DNA of 5,223 nt from Clostridium sp. (GCA_023666975.1 JAMPAW010000215.1:1-5223); one strand, 5' to 3'. Shown: positions 1-5,089, counted from the first letter of the stretch. Numbers and translations are program-made. Notes: a model not told the origin generated them from the sequence alone.

Positions 1-350
1 GATTTTTCCACAGCAAATTTCCTAAACACTGTTTCGGAAATTCTATCCTGATATGTTAGGAAAAAACGTCTTGCGTTCTCCAATGTGTCTACCGAAAAGC
101 CTCTTCCATACTGCTCAGTCAGAGCATCTGAAAGCCTTTTAATCACTCGCTGACCATATTTTGCCCTGCTTTCGCCTTGTTGCTGTTCTTCCACAATCCA
201 TCTCCCTATGGAATAAAACGTCATTAACTGAATGATGTTAATCTGTTTTGCGGTGATTCCCCGTGCATATTCAATTAAATCTATTGAATTTTTGCACAGT
301 TCATTCAATGACATGTCCGTATCTTTACCTTCTGGCAATTGATTCCCCAT
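1..350 (-). CDS. DUF1016/YhcG-type PD-(D/E)XK nuclease-family protein, N-terminal part only
   Basis: The frame is open for 116 codons from an ATG at 350-348 to the left edge, so the C-terminal part is missing. The visible part matches my memory of the DUF1016 N-terminal domain: a helix around residues 16-30, a segment with WIVEEQQQGESRAKYGQRVI (residues 53-72) recalling the family's IGxxIxEQQxxGxxxWGxxVI pattern, then LSDALTEQYGRGFS and LENARRFFLTYQ, recalling the family's LSxDLxxEFPGxxGFSxxNLxxMRxFxxxY. In this family the PD-(D/E)XK nuclease fold lies C-terminally, here outside the window, so no catalytic residues can be checked. Usual length is about 340-360 residues. The start is supported by GGAG 9 nt upstream. 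Such proteins often sit in accessory regions near restriction-modification genes, so a defence role is possible but is inference. Family assignment is fairly sure, function is not. Confidence 0.8.
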   Translation of the reverse strand, partial: MGNQLPEGKDTDMSLNELCKNSIDLIEYARGITAKQINIIQLMTFYSIGRWIVEEQQQGESRAKYGQRVIKRLSDALTEQYGRGFSVDTLENARRFFLTYQDRISETVFRKFAVEK

Positions 351-566
351 ATTTCAATCTCCAATCTTATACTTTATATTCGGTTATTACATATTCCTTT
401 TCCTAATTGCATAGCAAAATATGTCCTATTGGCTTCCCCCGCTGGTGACTTGTAATATTTATCTCAATATTGATTTTTTCTTTGCATATATTCTACACTC
501 TATTCTTGTCGGTTTCAATAACCTTAACTCAAAATACAAGTCAAAACCGCCAGACAAATTTTGTAC
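351..566. other. Intergenic DNA, no convincing gene
   Basis: This AT-rich stretch lies between the divergent nuclease-family gene and the promoter at 567. It should contain the promoter of the leftward gene, but I see only weak candidates there, such as TTGCTA and TATGTA with an 18-nt spacer on the minus strand. A 9-bp inverted repeat TGACTTGTA/TACAAGTCA (446-454 and 535-543) is 80 bp apart and could be chance. A short palindrome ACAAATTTTGT (554-564) lies directly before the -35 box at 567 and could be an operator, but nothing else supports that. Confidence 0.5.
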
Positions 567-595
567 TTGAAAAAATTAAGAAAACTCTATATAAT
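567..595 (+). promoter_or_regulatory. Near-consensus sigma-A promoter
   Basis: TTGAAA at 567-572 and a perfect TATAAT at 590-595 are separated by exactly 17 nt, which is close to the housekeeping sigma-factor consensus. The predicted start point is near 602. The next gene downstream on this strand is the Lrp/AsnC regulator at 846, but a terminator hairpin begins only about 10 nt after the predicted start point. The promoter therefore either makes a very short RNA or feeds the regulator by readthrough. Confidence 0.7.
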
Positions 596-611
596 ACTTA
601 TAAATACAAAG

Positions 612-645
612 AGGTGTTCTTTCCATTATTAAGAGCACCTTTTTC
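612..645 (+). terminator. Intrinsic terminator-like hairpin
   Basis: AGGTGTTCTT (612-621) pairs with AAGAGCACCT (631-640) over 10 bp with a single G-U wobble and a 9-nt loop, followed by TTTTC. This is a standard Rho-independent terminator for rightward transcription. No rightward gene precedes it, only the promoter at 567-595. It may terminate a transcript of about 45 nt or act as an attenuator before the regulator gene. It is less convincing in the leftward direction. Confidence 0.75.
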
Positions 646-658
646 TATATAATGGTAT

Positions 659-824
659 CTAGTGTACTGTATCATTGATAATTAGGTAAACCCACTTGTC
701 TATTTGCCCATCTGCTGCGTTAGATTTTCTAGCCGTAGCCACCGCTACGCCGTCGAAAATCCGCCTTGCAGATGAACAAATATCCTGCGTGGTTTTATCA
801 AATATCAATGAGACAGTACACTAG
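659..824. repeat. 166-bp imperfect palindrome, MITE-like element
   Basis: The outer ends CTAGTGTACTGT (659-670) and ACAGTACACTAG (813-824) are perfect inverted repeats. The similarity continues inward past one mismatch (ATTGATA / TATCAAT), weakens around 683-702, and returns as TTTGCCCATCTGC against GCAGATGAACAAA and AGATTTTC against GAAAATCC. The centre is a perfect CGTAGC-CACC-GCTACG hairpin at 734-749, exactly at the midpoint of the whole element. The ends can be read as GTGTACTGT repeats flanked by TA, the target duplication typical of Tc1/mariner and IS630-type elements. The size, symmetry and absence of an ORF suggest a non-autonomous mobile element. An alternative is a long cis-acting RNA hairpin in the leader of the regulator gene. 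Copy number cannot be judged from one window. Confidence 0.7.
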
Positions 825-845
825 TAAGAAAGGGGAAGTAATGAT

Positions 846-1334
846 ATGGACAATATTGATAAGAAGATACTTCATCTGCTGCAGGAAAATGCCAGATATC
901 CGTTAAAGTATCTGGCAGGTAAGGTATTTTTATCTTCACCCGCTGTATCAGCGAGAATAGACCGCCTTGAAAAGGCAGAGATTATTACCGGTTATCATGC
1001 CACGGTTGATCCGGTCATGCTTGACTACCACGTCACCGCGTTCATCAATATGTCATTGGACCCAAAACAAAAACCGGTTTTTTATCCTTATATTGAAGCA
1101 TGTCCCAATGTATTAGAGTGCAACTGCGTCACAGGTGCTTATTCCATGCTGATTAAAGTGGCCTTTCCGAGTACTATGGAATTGGATTCCTTCATCGGGC
1201 AGCTGCAAAAATACGGAAAAACCGAAACACAGATTGTATTTTCCACTCCGGTTAAACCCAGAGGCATCGATGTCTATGCTACCGGTATACAGGAAGATAC
1301 GGAGCCAAATGAGAACGACAGCCAAAAGAAATAA
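846..1334 (+). CDS. Lrp/AsnC-family transcriptional regulator
   Basis: This 162-residue protein has the size and two-domain plan of Lrp/AsnC regulators. Residues 1-60 form the N-terminal winged helix-turn-helix: MDNIDKKILHLLQENARYPL is the family's opening helix, followed by the HTH with LAGKVFLSSPAVSARIDRLE. Residues about 63-140 form the RAM (effector-binding, oligomerisation) domain. In its VTGAYSMLIKV segment (residues 95-105) the usual Asp of the family's GxYD motif is replaced by Ser, so the ligand may differ from the amino acids typical of the family. The last 20 residues are acidic and probably disordered. AGGGGAA at 831-837 lies 8 nt before the ATG and supports this start. An ATG at 841 is out of frame. 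The palindrome at 659-824 ends 21 bp upstream, and no good promoter lies between them. Family is sure; the target genes are unknown, with the nearby amino-acid transporter putP one candidate. Confidence 0.93.
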   Translation: MDNIDKKILHLLQENARYPLKYLAGKVFLSSPAVSARIDRLEKAEIITGYHATVDPVMLDYHVTAFINMSLDPKQKPVFYPYIEACPNVLECNCVTGAYSMLIKVAFPSTMELDSFIGQLQKYGKTETQIVFSTPVKPRGIDVYATGIQEDTEPNENDSQKK

Positions 1335-2249
1335 CTATTCCTGTCCGCCTTCCGCCGGAGCCTCGCCACCATTCTCCTGTCCGCCCTCCGCCGGAGCACT
1401 ATCACCCTGCTCTTGTCCGCTGTTCTCTGGGCTTTCACTGCTTCCCTCCTGTGGCTGCTCTGCCGCTTCGGTCGTCAGCAAATCTGCACCCGAATCCGTC
1501 TTCACATTTCTCCTGCTGATGATTTCATAGAATTCTTTCAGCGAAGCATCCTTTTCTTTTAGTTCATTATTCTTCTTTTCAACGGAACGGTAAATTTTCT
1601 GAATGTCCTTATCTCCCTTTATCTTTTCGATATAAGACTGGGTATCTTCTGAAAGCGCACCGTTATTAATGAGATATCCTCTCGCACCGTTGACAATATA
1701 TAAAGTAATAATATCATAGGGTGAAGAGTTAACCCCCGCTATCGTAAGATTTGCCACGACAAATGCCACATGGCTTCCCTCATCTAATCCTGCTTTTGTA
1801 TACACGGTTATATTACTGTACTCTGTGATAAACTCTGCTTTTTTTCTGAGGCTTTCCGCATCATTATATTCTGACGGGTCTGTCACCATATCCTGCAGGG
1901 CCAGATTATCACAATTCGTAATCGCCGTCAGATAGGAGCCGATAAACGCATTCAGCTCCTCGTCTGCATCTTTTTCGTAGGGAACCATCGTATCATGTTC
2001 TTCCTCTACGTCCACCTCCTGCTGAAGGACATTTTCCTTGTCCTCGACACTCACTTCCTTCGGCTTTGGCGTCGGCAGCTCAAGTACCACGCAGGCAAGC
2101 ACACAGCACAGTATAAACAGACTCCAGCCCAGTGTAAGTTTCAATTTGGGACTGATTACCACCGTGCTGTCGCCTTTGCGAATCTGTGTATCCTGTAAAT
2201 GAAAATGTTCATATGATTCTGAAATCTTATCAAATATATTTTTTTTCAT
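1335..2249 (-). CDS. Single-pass membrane protein of unknown function with NTF2-like region and acidic repetitive tail
   Basis: I do not recognise a named family. Read from the first ATG (2255) it has 306 residues, but GGGAG touches that ATG directly and lies 6 nt before the third codon, ATG at 2249. I therefore prefer a 304-residue protein starting MKKNIF. In 306-residue numbering, residues 1-40 are a charged, probably cytoplasmic segment. Residues 41-60 are one strongly hydrophobic helix (LFILCCVLACVVLEL). Residues 61-97 are an acidic linker. Residues about 98-202 look like an alpha+beta domain resembling NTF2-like folds, with LNAFIGSYLTAI and later strands such as HVAFVVANL and DIITLYIV. 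Residues 205-247 are a charged helix, possibly coiled coil. Residues 258-306 are rich in Glu, Gly, Gln, Pro and Ser and contain APAEGGQE twice. Lys and Arg before the helix suggest the C-terminal part is extracellular. A good promoter lies upstream at 2296-2324. Confidence 0.8.
   Translation of the reverse strand: MKKNIFDKISESYEHFHLQDTQIRKGDSTVVISPKLKLTLGWSLFILCCVLACVVLELPTPKPKEVSVEDKENVLQQEVDVEEEHDTMVPYEKDADEELNAFIGSYLTAITNCDNLALQDMVTDPSEYNDAESLRKKAEFITEYSNITVYTKAGLDEGSHVAFVVANLTIAGVNSSPYDIITLYIVNGARGYLINNGALSEDTQSYIEKIKGDKDIQKIYRSVEKKNNELKEKDASLKEFYEIISRRNVKTDSGADLLTTEAAEQPQEGSSESPENSGQEQGDSAPAEGGQENGGEAPAEGGQE
1340..1397 (-). repeat. Tandem 36-bp in-frame repeat in the C-terminal tail
   Basis: A 22-nt block at 1340-1361 recurs at 1376-1397 with one mismatch. 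The period is 36 bp, so the repeat is 12 codons and in frame. It encodes APAEGGQE twice at the extreme C-terminus of the membrane protein. Such repeats can expand or contract by slippage, changing tail length without frameshift. Confidence 0.8.
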
Positions 2250-2255
2250 CGTCAT

Positions 2256-2260
2256 CTCCC
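2256..2260 (-). promoter_or_regulatory. Ribosome binding site that favours the ATG at 2249
   Basis: Read on the minus strand, GGGAG lies immediately next to the ATG at 2255 but 6 nt from the in-frame ATG two codons later. The second spacing is normal and the first is too tight, so translation more likely begins at 2249. Confidence 0.65.
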
Positions 2261-2295
2261 GTTATCTGTTGTCATTTATCCCTTTATGAATAATC

Positions 2296-2324
2296 ATTGT
2301 AACAAAATGCAAAAAAAAATGCAA
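2296..2324 (-). promoter_or_regulatory. Promoter of the membrane protein gene
   Basis: On the minus strand TTGCAT (2324-2319) and TACAAT (2301-2296) are separated by 17 nt. The predicted start point is near 2289, leaving a leader of about 40 nt before the start codon at 2249. The -35 box is 7 nt from the -35 box of the rightward tRNA promoter. Confidence 0.65.
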
Positions 2325-2331
2325 TATTCGT

Positions 2332-2360
2332 TTGCACTTTTACAAGATTTGTAGTATTAT
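2332..2360 (+). promoter_or_regulatory. Promoter of tRNA-Arg and probably of the downstream RlmH-like gene
   Basis: TTGCAC (2332-2337) and TATTAT (2355-2360) are separated by 17 nt. The predicted start point is near 2367, only a few bases before the mature tRNA 5' end at 2371. No other promoter is apparent before the CDS at 2467, so this one probably drives both. Confidence 0.7.
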
Positions 2361-2370
2361 ATTAGCTGTT

Positions 2371-2442
2371 GCACCAGTAGCTCAGTGGATAGAGCAATGG
2401 CCTCCGGAGCCATGTGCGGAAGTTCGATTCTTCTCTGGTGCA
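2371..2442 (+). tRNA. tRNA-Arg, anticodon CCG
   Basis: A complete 72-nt cloverleaf can be folded. The acceptor stem GCACCAG pairs with CTGGTGC over 7 bp with discriminator A. The D arm is GCTC/GAGC around an AGTGGATA loop. The anticodon arm is ATGGC/GCCAT around the loop CTCCGGA, placing CCG at positions 34-36, which reads the Arg codon CGG. The variable loop is GTGC. The T arm is GGAAG/CTTCT (one G-U) around the canonical TTCGATT loop. CCA is not encoded: the discriminator base is followed directly by six Ts, so CCA must be added after transcription. The run of Ts has no hairpin of its own, so I do not call it a terminator. Confidence 0.95.
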
Positions 2443-2466
2443 TTTTTTATTTAAAGGGGAAGCACT

Positions 2467-2904
2467 ATGCACTATCATATCTATTGTAATCCGGCAGGAT
2501 TTGGTGTCAATTATCAAGAAGCCATCAACGAATTTACAAAAAGGCTTTCTGCTTACTGTACCGCTACACTGAAGCTGGATAAACATCTGTCCCTTTCCAG
2601 AAAGATTTCTCTGGAAAATCACCGTTTTCTGCAAATCATTTCCGGTCCCTCTTCCTATTCGTCAGAGGAATTTGCAAAAGTGATTGACCGCTTTCAACAT
2701 TGCGGCCAGTCAAACGTTCATATTTTCATCGGATACCATGAAACCGAATGTACATCGGCACTGTCCGGACTGTGTGAGAGTATGCTGCTCACCAAATGTT
2801 CTCTGTCTGCCTGCAGCCTTCCGGCAGGCACCCTGACACTTCTTTTCTATGAACAGCTCTATCGCAGCTATACCATTCTTCAGGGAAAAACCTATCACAA
2901 ATAA
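2467..2904 (+). CDS. RlmH-like SPOUT protein with intact C-terminal tail but degenerate AdoMet site
   Basis: The protein has 145 residues; RlmH usually has 155-160. It aligns with RlmH along its length. YQEAINEFTKRLSAY (16-30) matches the N-terminal EYTKRLSAY segment of the Bacillus protein. FAKVIDRFQHCGQSNVHIFI (69-88) matches the helix and strand before the AdoMet loop. CSLSACSLPAG (111-121) matches the SLSALTLPH region. EQLYRSYTILQGKTYHK (129-145) is a textbook RlmH C-terminus. The AdoMet loop GGSLGL/GGPEGL is replaced by GYHETE (89-94), and the conserved His and Arg of LPHxxxR are lost (LPAGTLT). The N-terminal VGK motif is also gone. It therefore probably cannot bind AdoMet alone. The start is supported by AAAGGGGA ending 6 nt upstream. 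It begins 24 nt after tRNA-Arg, with which it is probably cotranscribed, and its end overlaps the convergent rlmH by 10 bp. I infer it is the tail-donating partner of that protein. A decaying paralogue is the alternative. Confidence 0.8.
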   Translation: MHYHIYCNPAGFGVNYQEAINEFTKRLSAYCTATLKLDKHLSLSRKISLENHRFLQIISGPSSYSSEEFAKVIDRFQHCGQSNVHIFIGYHETECTSALSGLCESMLLTKCSLSACSLPAGTLTLLFYEQLYRSYTILQGKTYHK

Positions 2905-3353
2905 AGTGCTGTCTGTATCTCCTCACAAAGCACCAGCCTCATGATCTGGTGAGGAAAGGTCATCTTGGAAAAACTCATGCGCAGATTAGCCCGTTTTTTT
3001 ATCTGCTCCGGCAGTCCCAGTGAACCACCGATAACATAAGTAATCGTATCAAATTCCTGTTCCGCCGCTTTTTCGATATAGTGCCTGTGCTCCTTTGAGG
3101 AAAGCTCTTTTCCCTCAATGCAGAGTGCGATAACATAATCCCTTGCCGTAATTTTTTCTGCCAGTCTGGCGCACTCTTTTTCCAGAAATGCCTCCCGCTT
3201 ATTTTCCGGCAGGCGTTCCGGCACAGGTAAATCCGGATATTCGATCATTCTGACTGTATGCTGTCCCATCTGAAGCTTTGTACAGATTCCGTCAATCTGC
3301 CTTCGATAAAATTCTTCTTTTATTTTTCCAATACATAAAATCTGAAAATACAC
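2895..3353 (-). CDS. rlmH: RlmH, 23S rRNA (pseudouridine1915-N3)-methyltransferase, lacking the C-terminal tail
   Basis: RlmH transfers a methyl group from AdoMet to N3 of pseudouridine 1915 in helix 69 of 23S rRNA on assembled ribosomes. This 152-residue protein has the family N-terminus (ILCIGKIKEEFYRRQI, 5-20), the strand YVIALCIEGKELSS (73-86), the AdoMet loop TYVIGGSLGL (105-114) and SFSKMTFPHQIMRLVL (127-142) with the conserved His and Arg. Normal RlmH continues EQIYRAFxIxRGEPYHK; here the reading is CEEIQTALYL and then TGA, so Tyr and Arg of YRAF are changed and about the last 8-10 residues are missing. Other frames of the same strand do not restore the tail. The EYTKRLSAY segment is also degenerate (GICTKLQM). 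Translation starts at GTG, supported by AAAGGG 9 nt upstream and by the position of the conserved N-terminus. It probably acts with the convergent RlmH-like protein. Family is sure; solo activity is doubtful. Confidence 0.9.
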   Translation of the reverse strand: MYFQILCIGKIKEEFYRRQIDGICTKLQMGQHTVRMIEYPDLPVPERLPENKREAFLEKECARLAEKITARDYVIALCIEGKELSSKEHRHYIEKAAEQEFDTITYVIGGSLGLPEQIKKRANLRMSFSKMTFPHQIMRLVLCEEIQTALYL

Positions 3354-3423
3354 GTTTTTTGACCCTTTTTTCTAAAAGTTTTCAAATTGTTTTTGCTGAT
3401 GTCATAATTTGTTCATAATTTTC

Positions 3424-3462
3424 TTATATATTAAATATAGAAAGTTTTTTCACTTTTTTCAT
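3424..3462 (-). CDS. Possible 12-codon leader peptide upstream of rlmH
   Basis: ATG at 3462 opens a short frame encoding MKKVKKLSIFNI and ends with TAA at 3426-3424. A strong ribosome binding site, AAGGGAG, lies 5 nt before the ATG, better than that of rlmH itself. It overlaps the candidate rlmH promoter, so it would be translated only from readthrough of the putP terminator or from a promoter further upstream. I cannot recognise a function. It may be chance. Confidence 0.25.
   Translation of the reverse strand: MKKVKKLSIFNI
3425..3453 (-). promoter_or_regulatory. rlmH: Candidate promoter of rlmH
   Basis: On the minus strand GTGAAA (3453-3448) and TATATA (3430-3425) are 17 nt apart. The predicted start point near 3418 gives a leader of about 65 nt before the GTG start codon. 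The surrounding DNA is very AT-rich, so chance matches are likely. Confidence 0.4.
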
Positions 3463-3483
3463 TAATTCTCCCTTATACTTATA

Positions 3484-3513
3484 AAGAAAGAGACCATTCA
3501 GATGGTCTCTTTT
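3484..3513 (-). terminator. putP: Intrinsic terminator of putP
   Basis: An 11-bp perfect stem, AAAGAGACCAT (3487-3497) with ATGGTCTCTTT (3502-3512), closes a 4-nt TCAG loop just past the putP stop codon. On the minus strand it is followed by a U-rich CTTTATA. The stem is symmetric and also has Ts on the plus side, so it could stop transcription in both directions. Confidence 0.8.
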
Positions 3514-3517
3514 CCGT

Positions 3518-5062
3518 TTACAAATTATTATTTTTCATGTCATCAAATTCCTGATAAATCTCTTCTGACGGTGCCTTAGTGAGCAAAGATACAATGACAA
3601 TCAATAGCAGGCTGATGAAAAAGCCGAGTGCCAGCGAATAAAGACCGGTTACTGCACCCAGTGTCTGTCCGCCCACCAGTGAAATGTAATCCCATATGAT
3701 TACCGTTGCTGCACCCGACACAATTCCGGCAATCGCTCCCGGAAGGTTCACCCGTTTCCAATAGAGAGACAGCAGCACAATTGGTCCAAATGCCGAACCG
3801 AAGCCGGCCCACGCATTGGAAACAAGCCCCATAACAGAACTGTCCGGATTAAGGGCAATGATATAGGCAAGAACAGCCACAACTACCACGGTTATACGGC
3901 TGACATTCAGTACGGTTTTATCCTCGGCGTCCCTTTTAAAAATCCCTTTAAATAAATCTTCTGCCACTGCTGATGCGGTAACCAGCAGCTGTGAATCCGC
4001 CGTGGACATAATGGCCGCCAAAATTCCACAGAGCAGCAAACCTCCGACAAAGGCGAGATTTAAGTCTCCGATAAATACTTTCTTAATTGTTTCAATAAAT
4101 ACGTTCTCCGCAGAAATATCCGTCGTCTCCCCCAGAATCGTCGGGTACAGATATGCCCGTCCCACAATGCCGATAACAACGGCAAAGCTTAAGGAAATGG
4201 CAACCCAGATAATCGCAATGATCTTGGATTTTCTCAGTTCCTTTTCATTGGCCACAGCCATAAAACGGACAAGAATGTGCGGCATTCCGCAATATCCCAA
4301 TCCCCATGCCAGCTGGGAGATAATGTATATCGCCGAAACCGGTTCTCCTGAATCATGCATAACGTTCAGATAGGAACTGGCACCGCCTGCCACGCCTGAC
4401 GTATTCAGTACACTGATCAGATTGTCAGGACCGACAAAAATGTACGCAATAATCGGCACAATCAATACCCCCACCAGCATCAGCGTTCCCTGAATAAAAT
4501 CCGTGGTACATACTGCCATGAAGCCGCCCAAAAAGGTGTATATCAGAATAACCACGGCACCAATGGTAAGTGCCACCCGATAATTCACGCCAAATACGGA
4601 AGCAAAGAGTTTGCCCCCTGCCGTCAATGCCGAGGCCGTATACACAAGGAAAAAGATTACGATTACCACCGAAGAAGTCACCAGCAAAACCCGCTTTTTA
4701 TCATGAAAACGGTTTTCCAGATAAGCCGGAAGGGTCAGGGAATTGTTGGCACGAATAGTATACCGGCGAAGCCTTGAGGCAATAAACAGCCAGTTACATA
4801 CAGTACCGATAAACAAGCCTACAGCAATCCATGCCTGCCCGGTTCCGAATGCATAAATGCTTCCCGGAAGTCCCATCAACAGCCAGCCGCTCATATCGGA
4901 GGCCTGTGCAGACAATGCCGCTACCCAGCCATTTAAATTACGTCCTCCGAGAAAAAAATCTTCCGAACTCTTTGTGCGTCTCGCATAAACTGCCCCGATT
5001 ACAACCATGATCATCATATATGCCGCAAAAGCGAGCAGTATCCATATTATTGAACTATTCAT
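3518..5062 (-). CDS. putP: Sodium/proline symporter PutP
   Basis: This 514-residue protein is a full-length member of the solute:sodium symporter family (LeuT fold, about 13 transmembrane helices) and matches PutP of E. coli along its length. It imports proline with Na+ across the cytoplasmic membrane. Helix 1 starts at residue 5. FFLGGRNLNGWVAALSAQAS leads into ASDMSGWLLMGLPG (54-67), the segment that carries Na+-binding residues in E. coli PutP. Tyr141 in FFLVYTAS, and Trp253, Tyr257 and Pro261 in WGLGYCGMPHILVRF, match residues known to matter for substrate binding. MST (352-354) corresponds to the Ser-Thr Na+ pair of the eighth core helix. NAWAGFGSAFGP (416-427) is also typical. The C-terminus is hydrophilic and acidic (QEFDDMKNNNL). 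The start is supported by AAGGAG 7 nt upstream. The gene stands alone, with its own terminator and a possible operator at 5090-5105. Proline could serve as osmoprotectant or as a nutrient. Confidence 0.95.
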   Translation of the reverse strand: MNSSIIWILLAFAAYMMIMVVIGAVYARRTKSSEDFFLGGRNLNGWVAALSAQASDMSGWLLMGLPGSIYAFGTGQAWIAVGLFIGTVCNWLFIASRLRRYTIRANNSLTLPAYLENRFHDKKRVLLVTSSVVIVIFFLVYTASALTAGGKLFASVFGVNYRVALTIGAVVILIYTFLGGFMAVCTTDFIQGTLMLVGVLIVPIIAYIFVGPDNLISVLNTSGVAGGASSYLNVMHDSGEPVSAIYIISQLAWGLGYCGMPHILVRFMAVANEKELRKSKIIAIIWVAISLSFAVVIGIVGRAYLYPTILGETTDISAENVFIETIKKVFIGDLNLAFVGGLLLCGILAAIMSTADSQLLVTASAVAEDLFKGIFKRDAEDKTVLNVSRITVVVVAVLAYIIALNPDSSVMGLVSNAWAGFGSAFGPIVLLSLYWKRVNLPGAIAGIVSGAATVIIWDYISLVGGQTLGAVTGLYSLALGFFISLLLIVIVSLLTKAPSEEIYQEFDDMKNNNL

Positions 5063-5089
5063 CTGTTTTCTCCTTAAAAATACAAAATA

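Noticed and set aside
446..543. 9-bp inverted repeat TGACTTGTA/TACAAGTCA
   Set aside because: One 9-bp match in several hundred bases of AT-rich DNA is expected about by chance, and the 80-bp separation suits no obvious structure.
470..652. 60-codon open frame on the plus strand starting at TTG
   Set aside because: It has no good ribosome binding site, reads straight through a near-consensus promoter and a terminator stem, and has the Phe/Ile/Asn/Lys composition of AT-rich noncoding DNA.
1234..1530. 98-codon frame spanning the Lrp/AsnC and membrane-protein genes
   Set aside because: It is a Ser/Pro/Cys-rich shadow of the repetitive tail-coding region of the opposite strand.
2443..2455. T run after tRNA-Arg as terminator
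   Set aside because: There is no separate GC-rich hairpin before the Ts. The acceptor 3' strand is part of the tRNA fold, so readthrough into the RlmH-like gene is more likely.
2805..2832. GCCTGC/GCAGGC hairpin within the RlmH-like gene
   Set aside because: It has no following T run and lies in conserved coding sequence, so it is not supported as a terminator.
2895..2960. Simple frameshift as the explanation for the short RlmH
   Set aside because: The other frames of the minus strand beyond the TGA do not encode the YRAF...YHK tail. They only give the antisense of the plus-strand gene.
4002..4373. 123-codon open frame on the plus strand opposite putP
   Set aside because: It lies wholly antisense to a strongly conserved transporter gene, and its sequence is what the antisense of membrane-protein codons gives. 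Other antisense frames at 4570-4758, 3576-3812, 1995-2198, 2362-2634 and 1113-1325 were rejected for the same reason.
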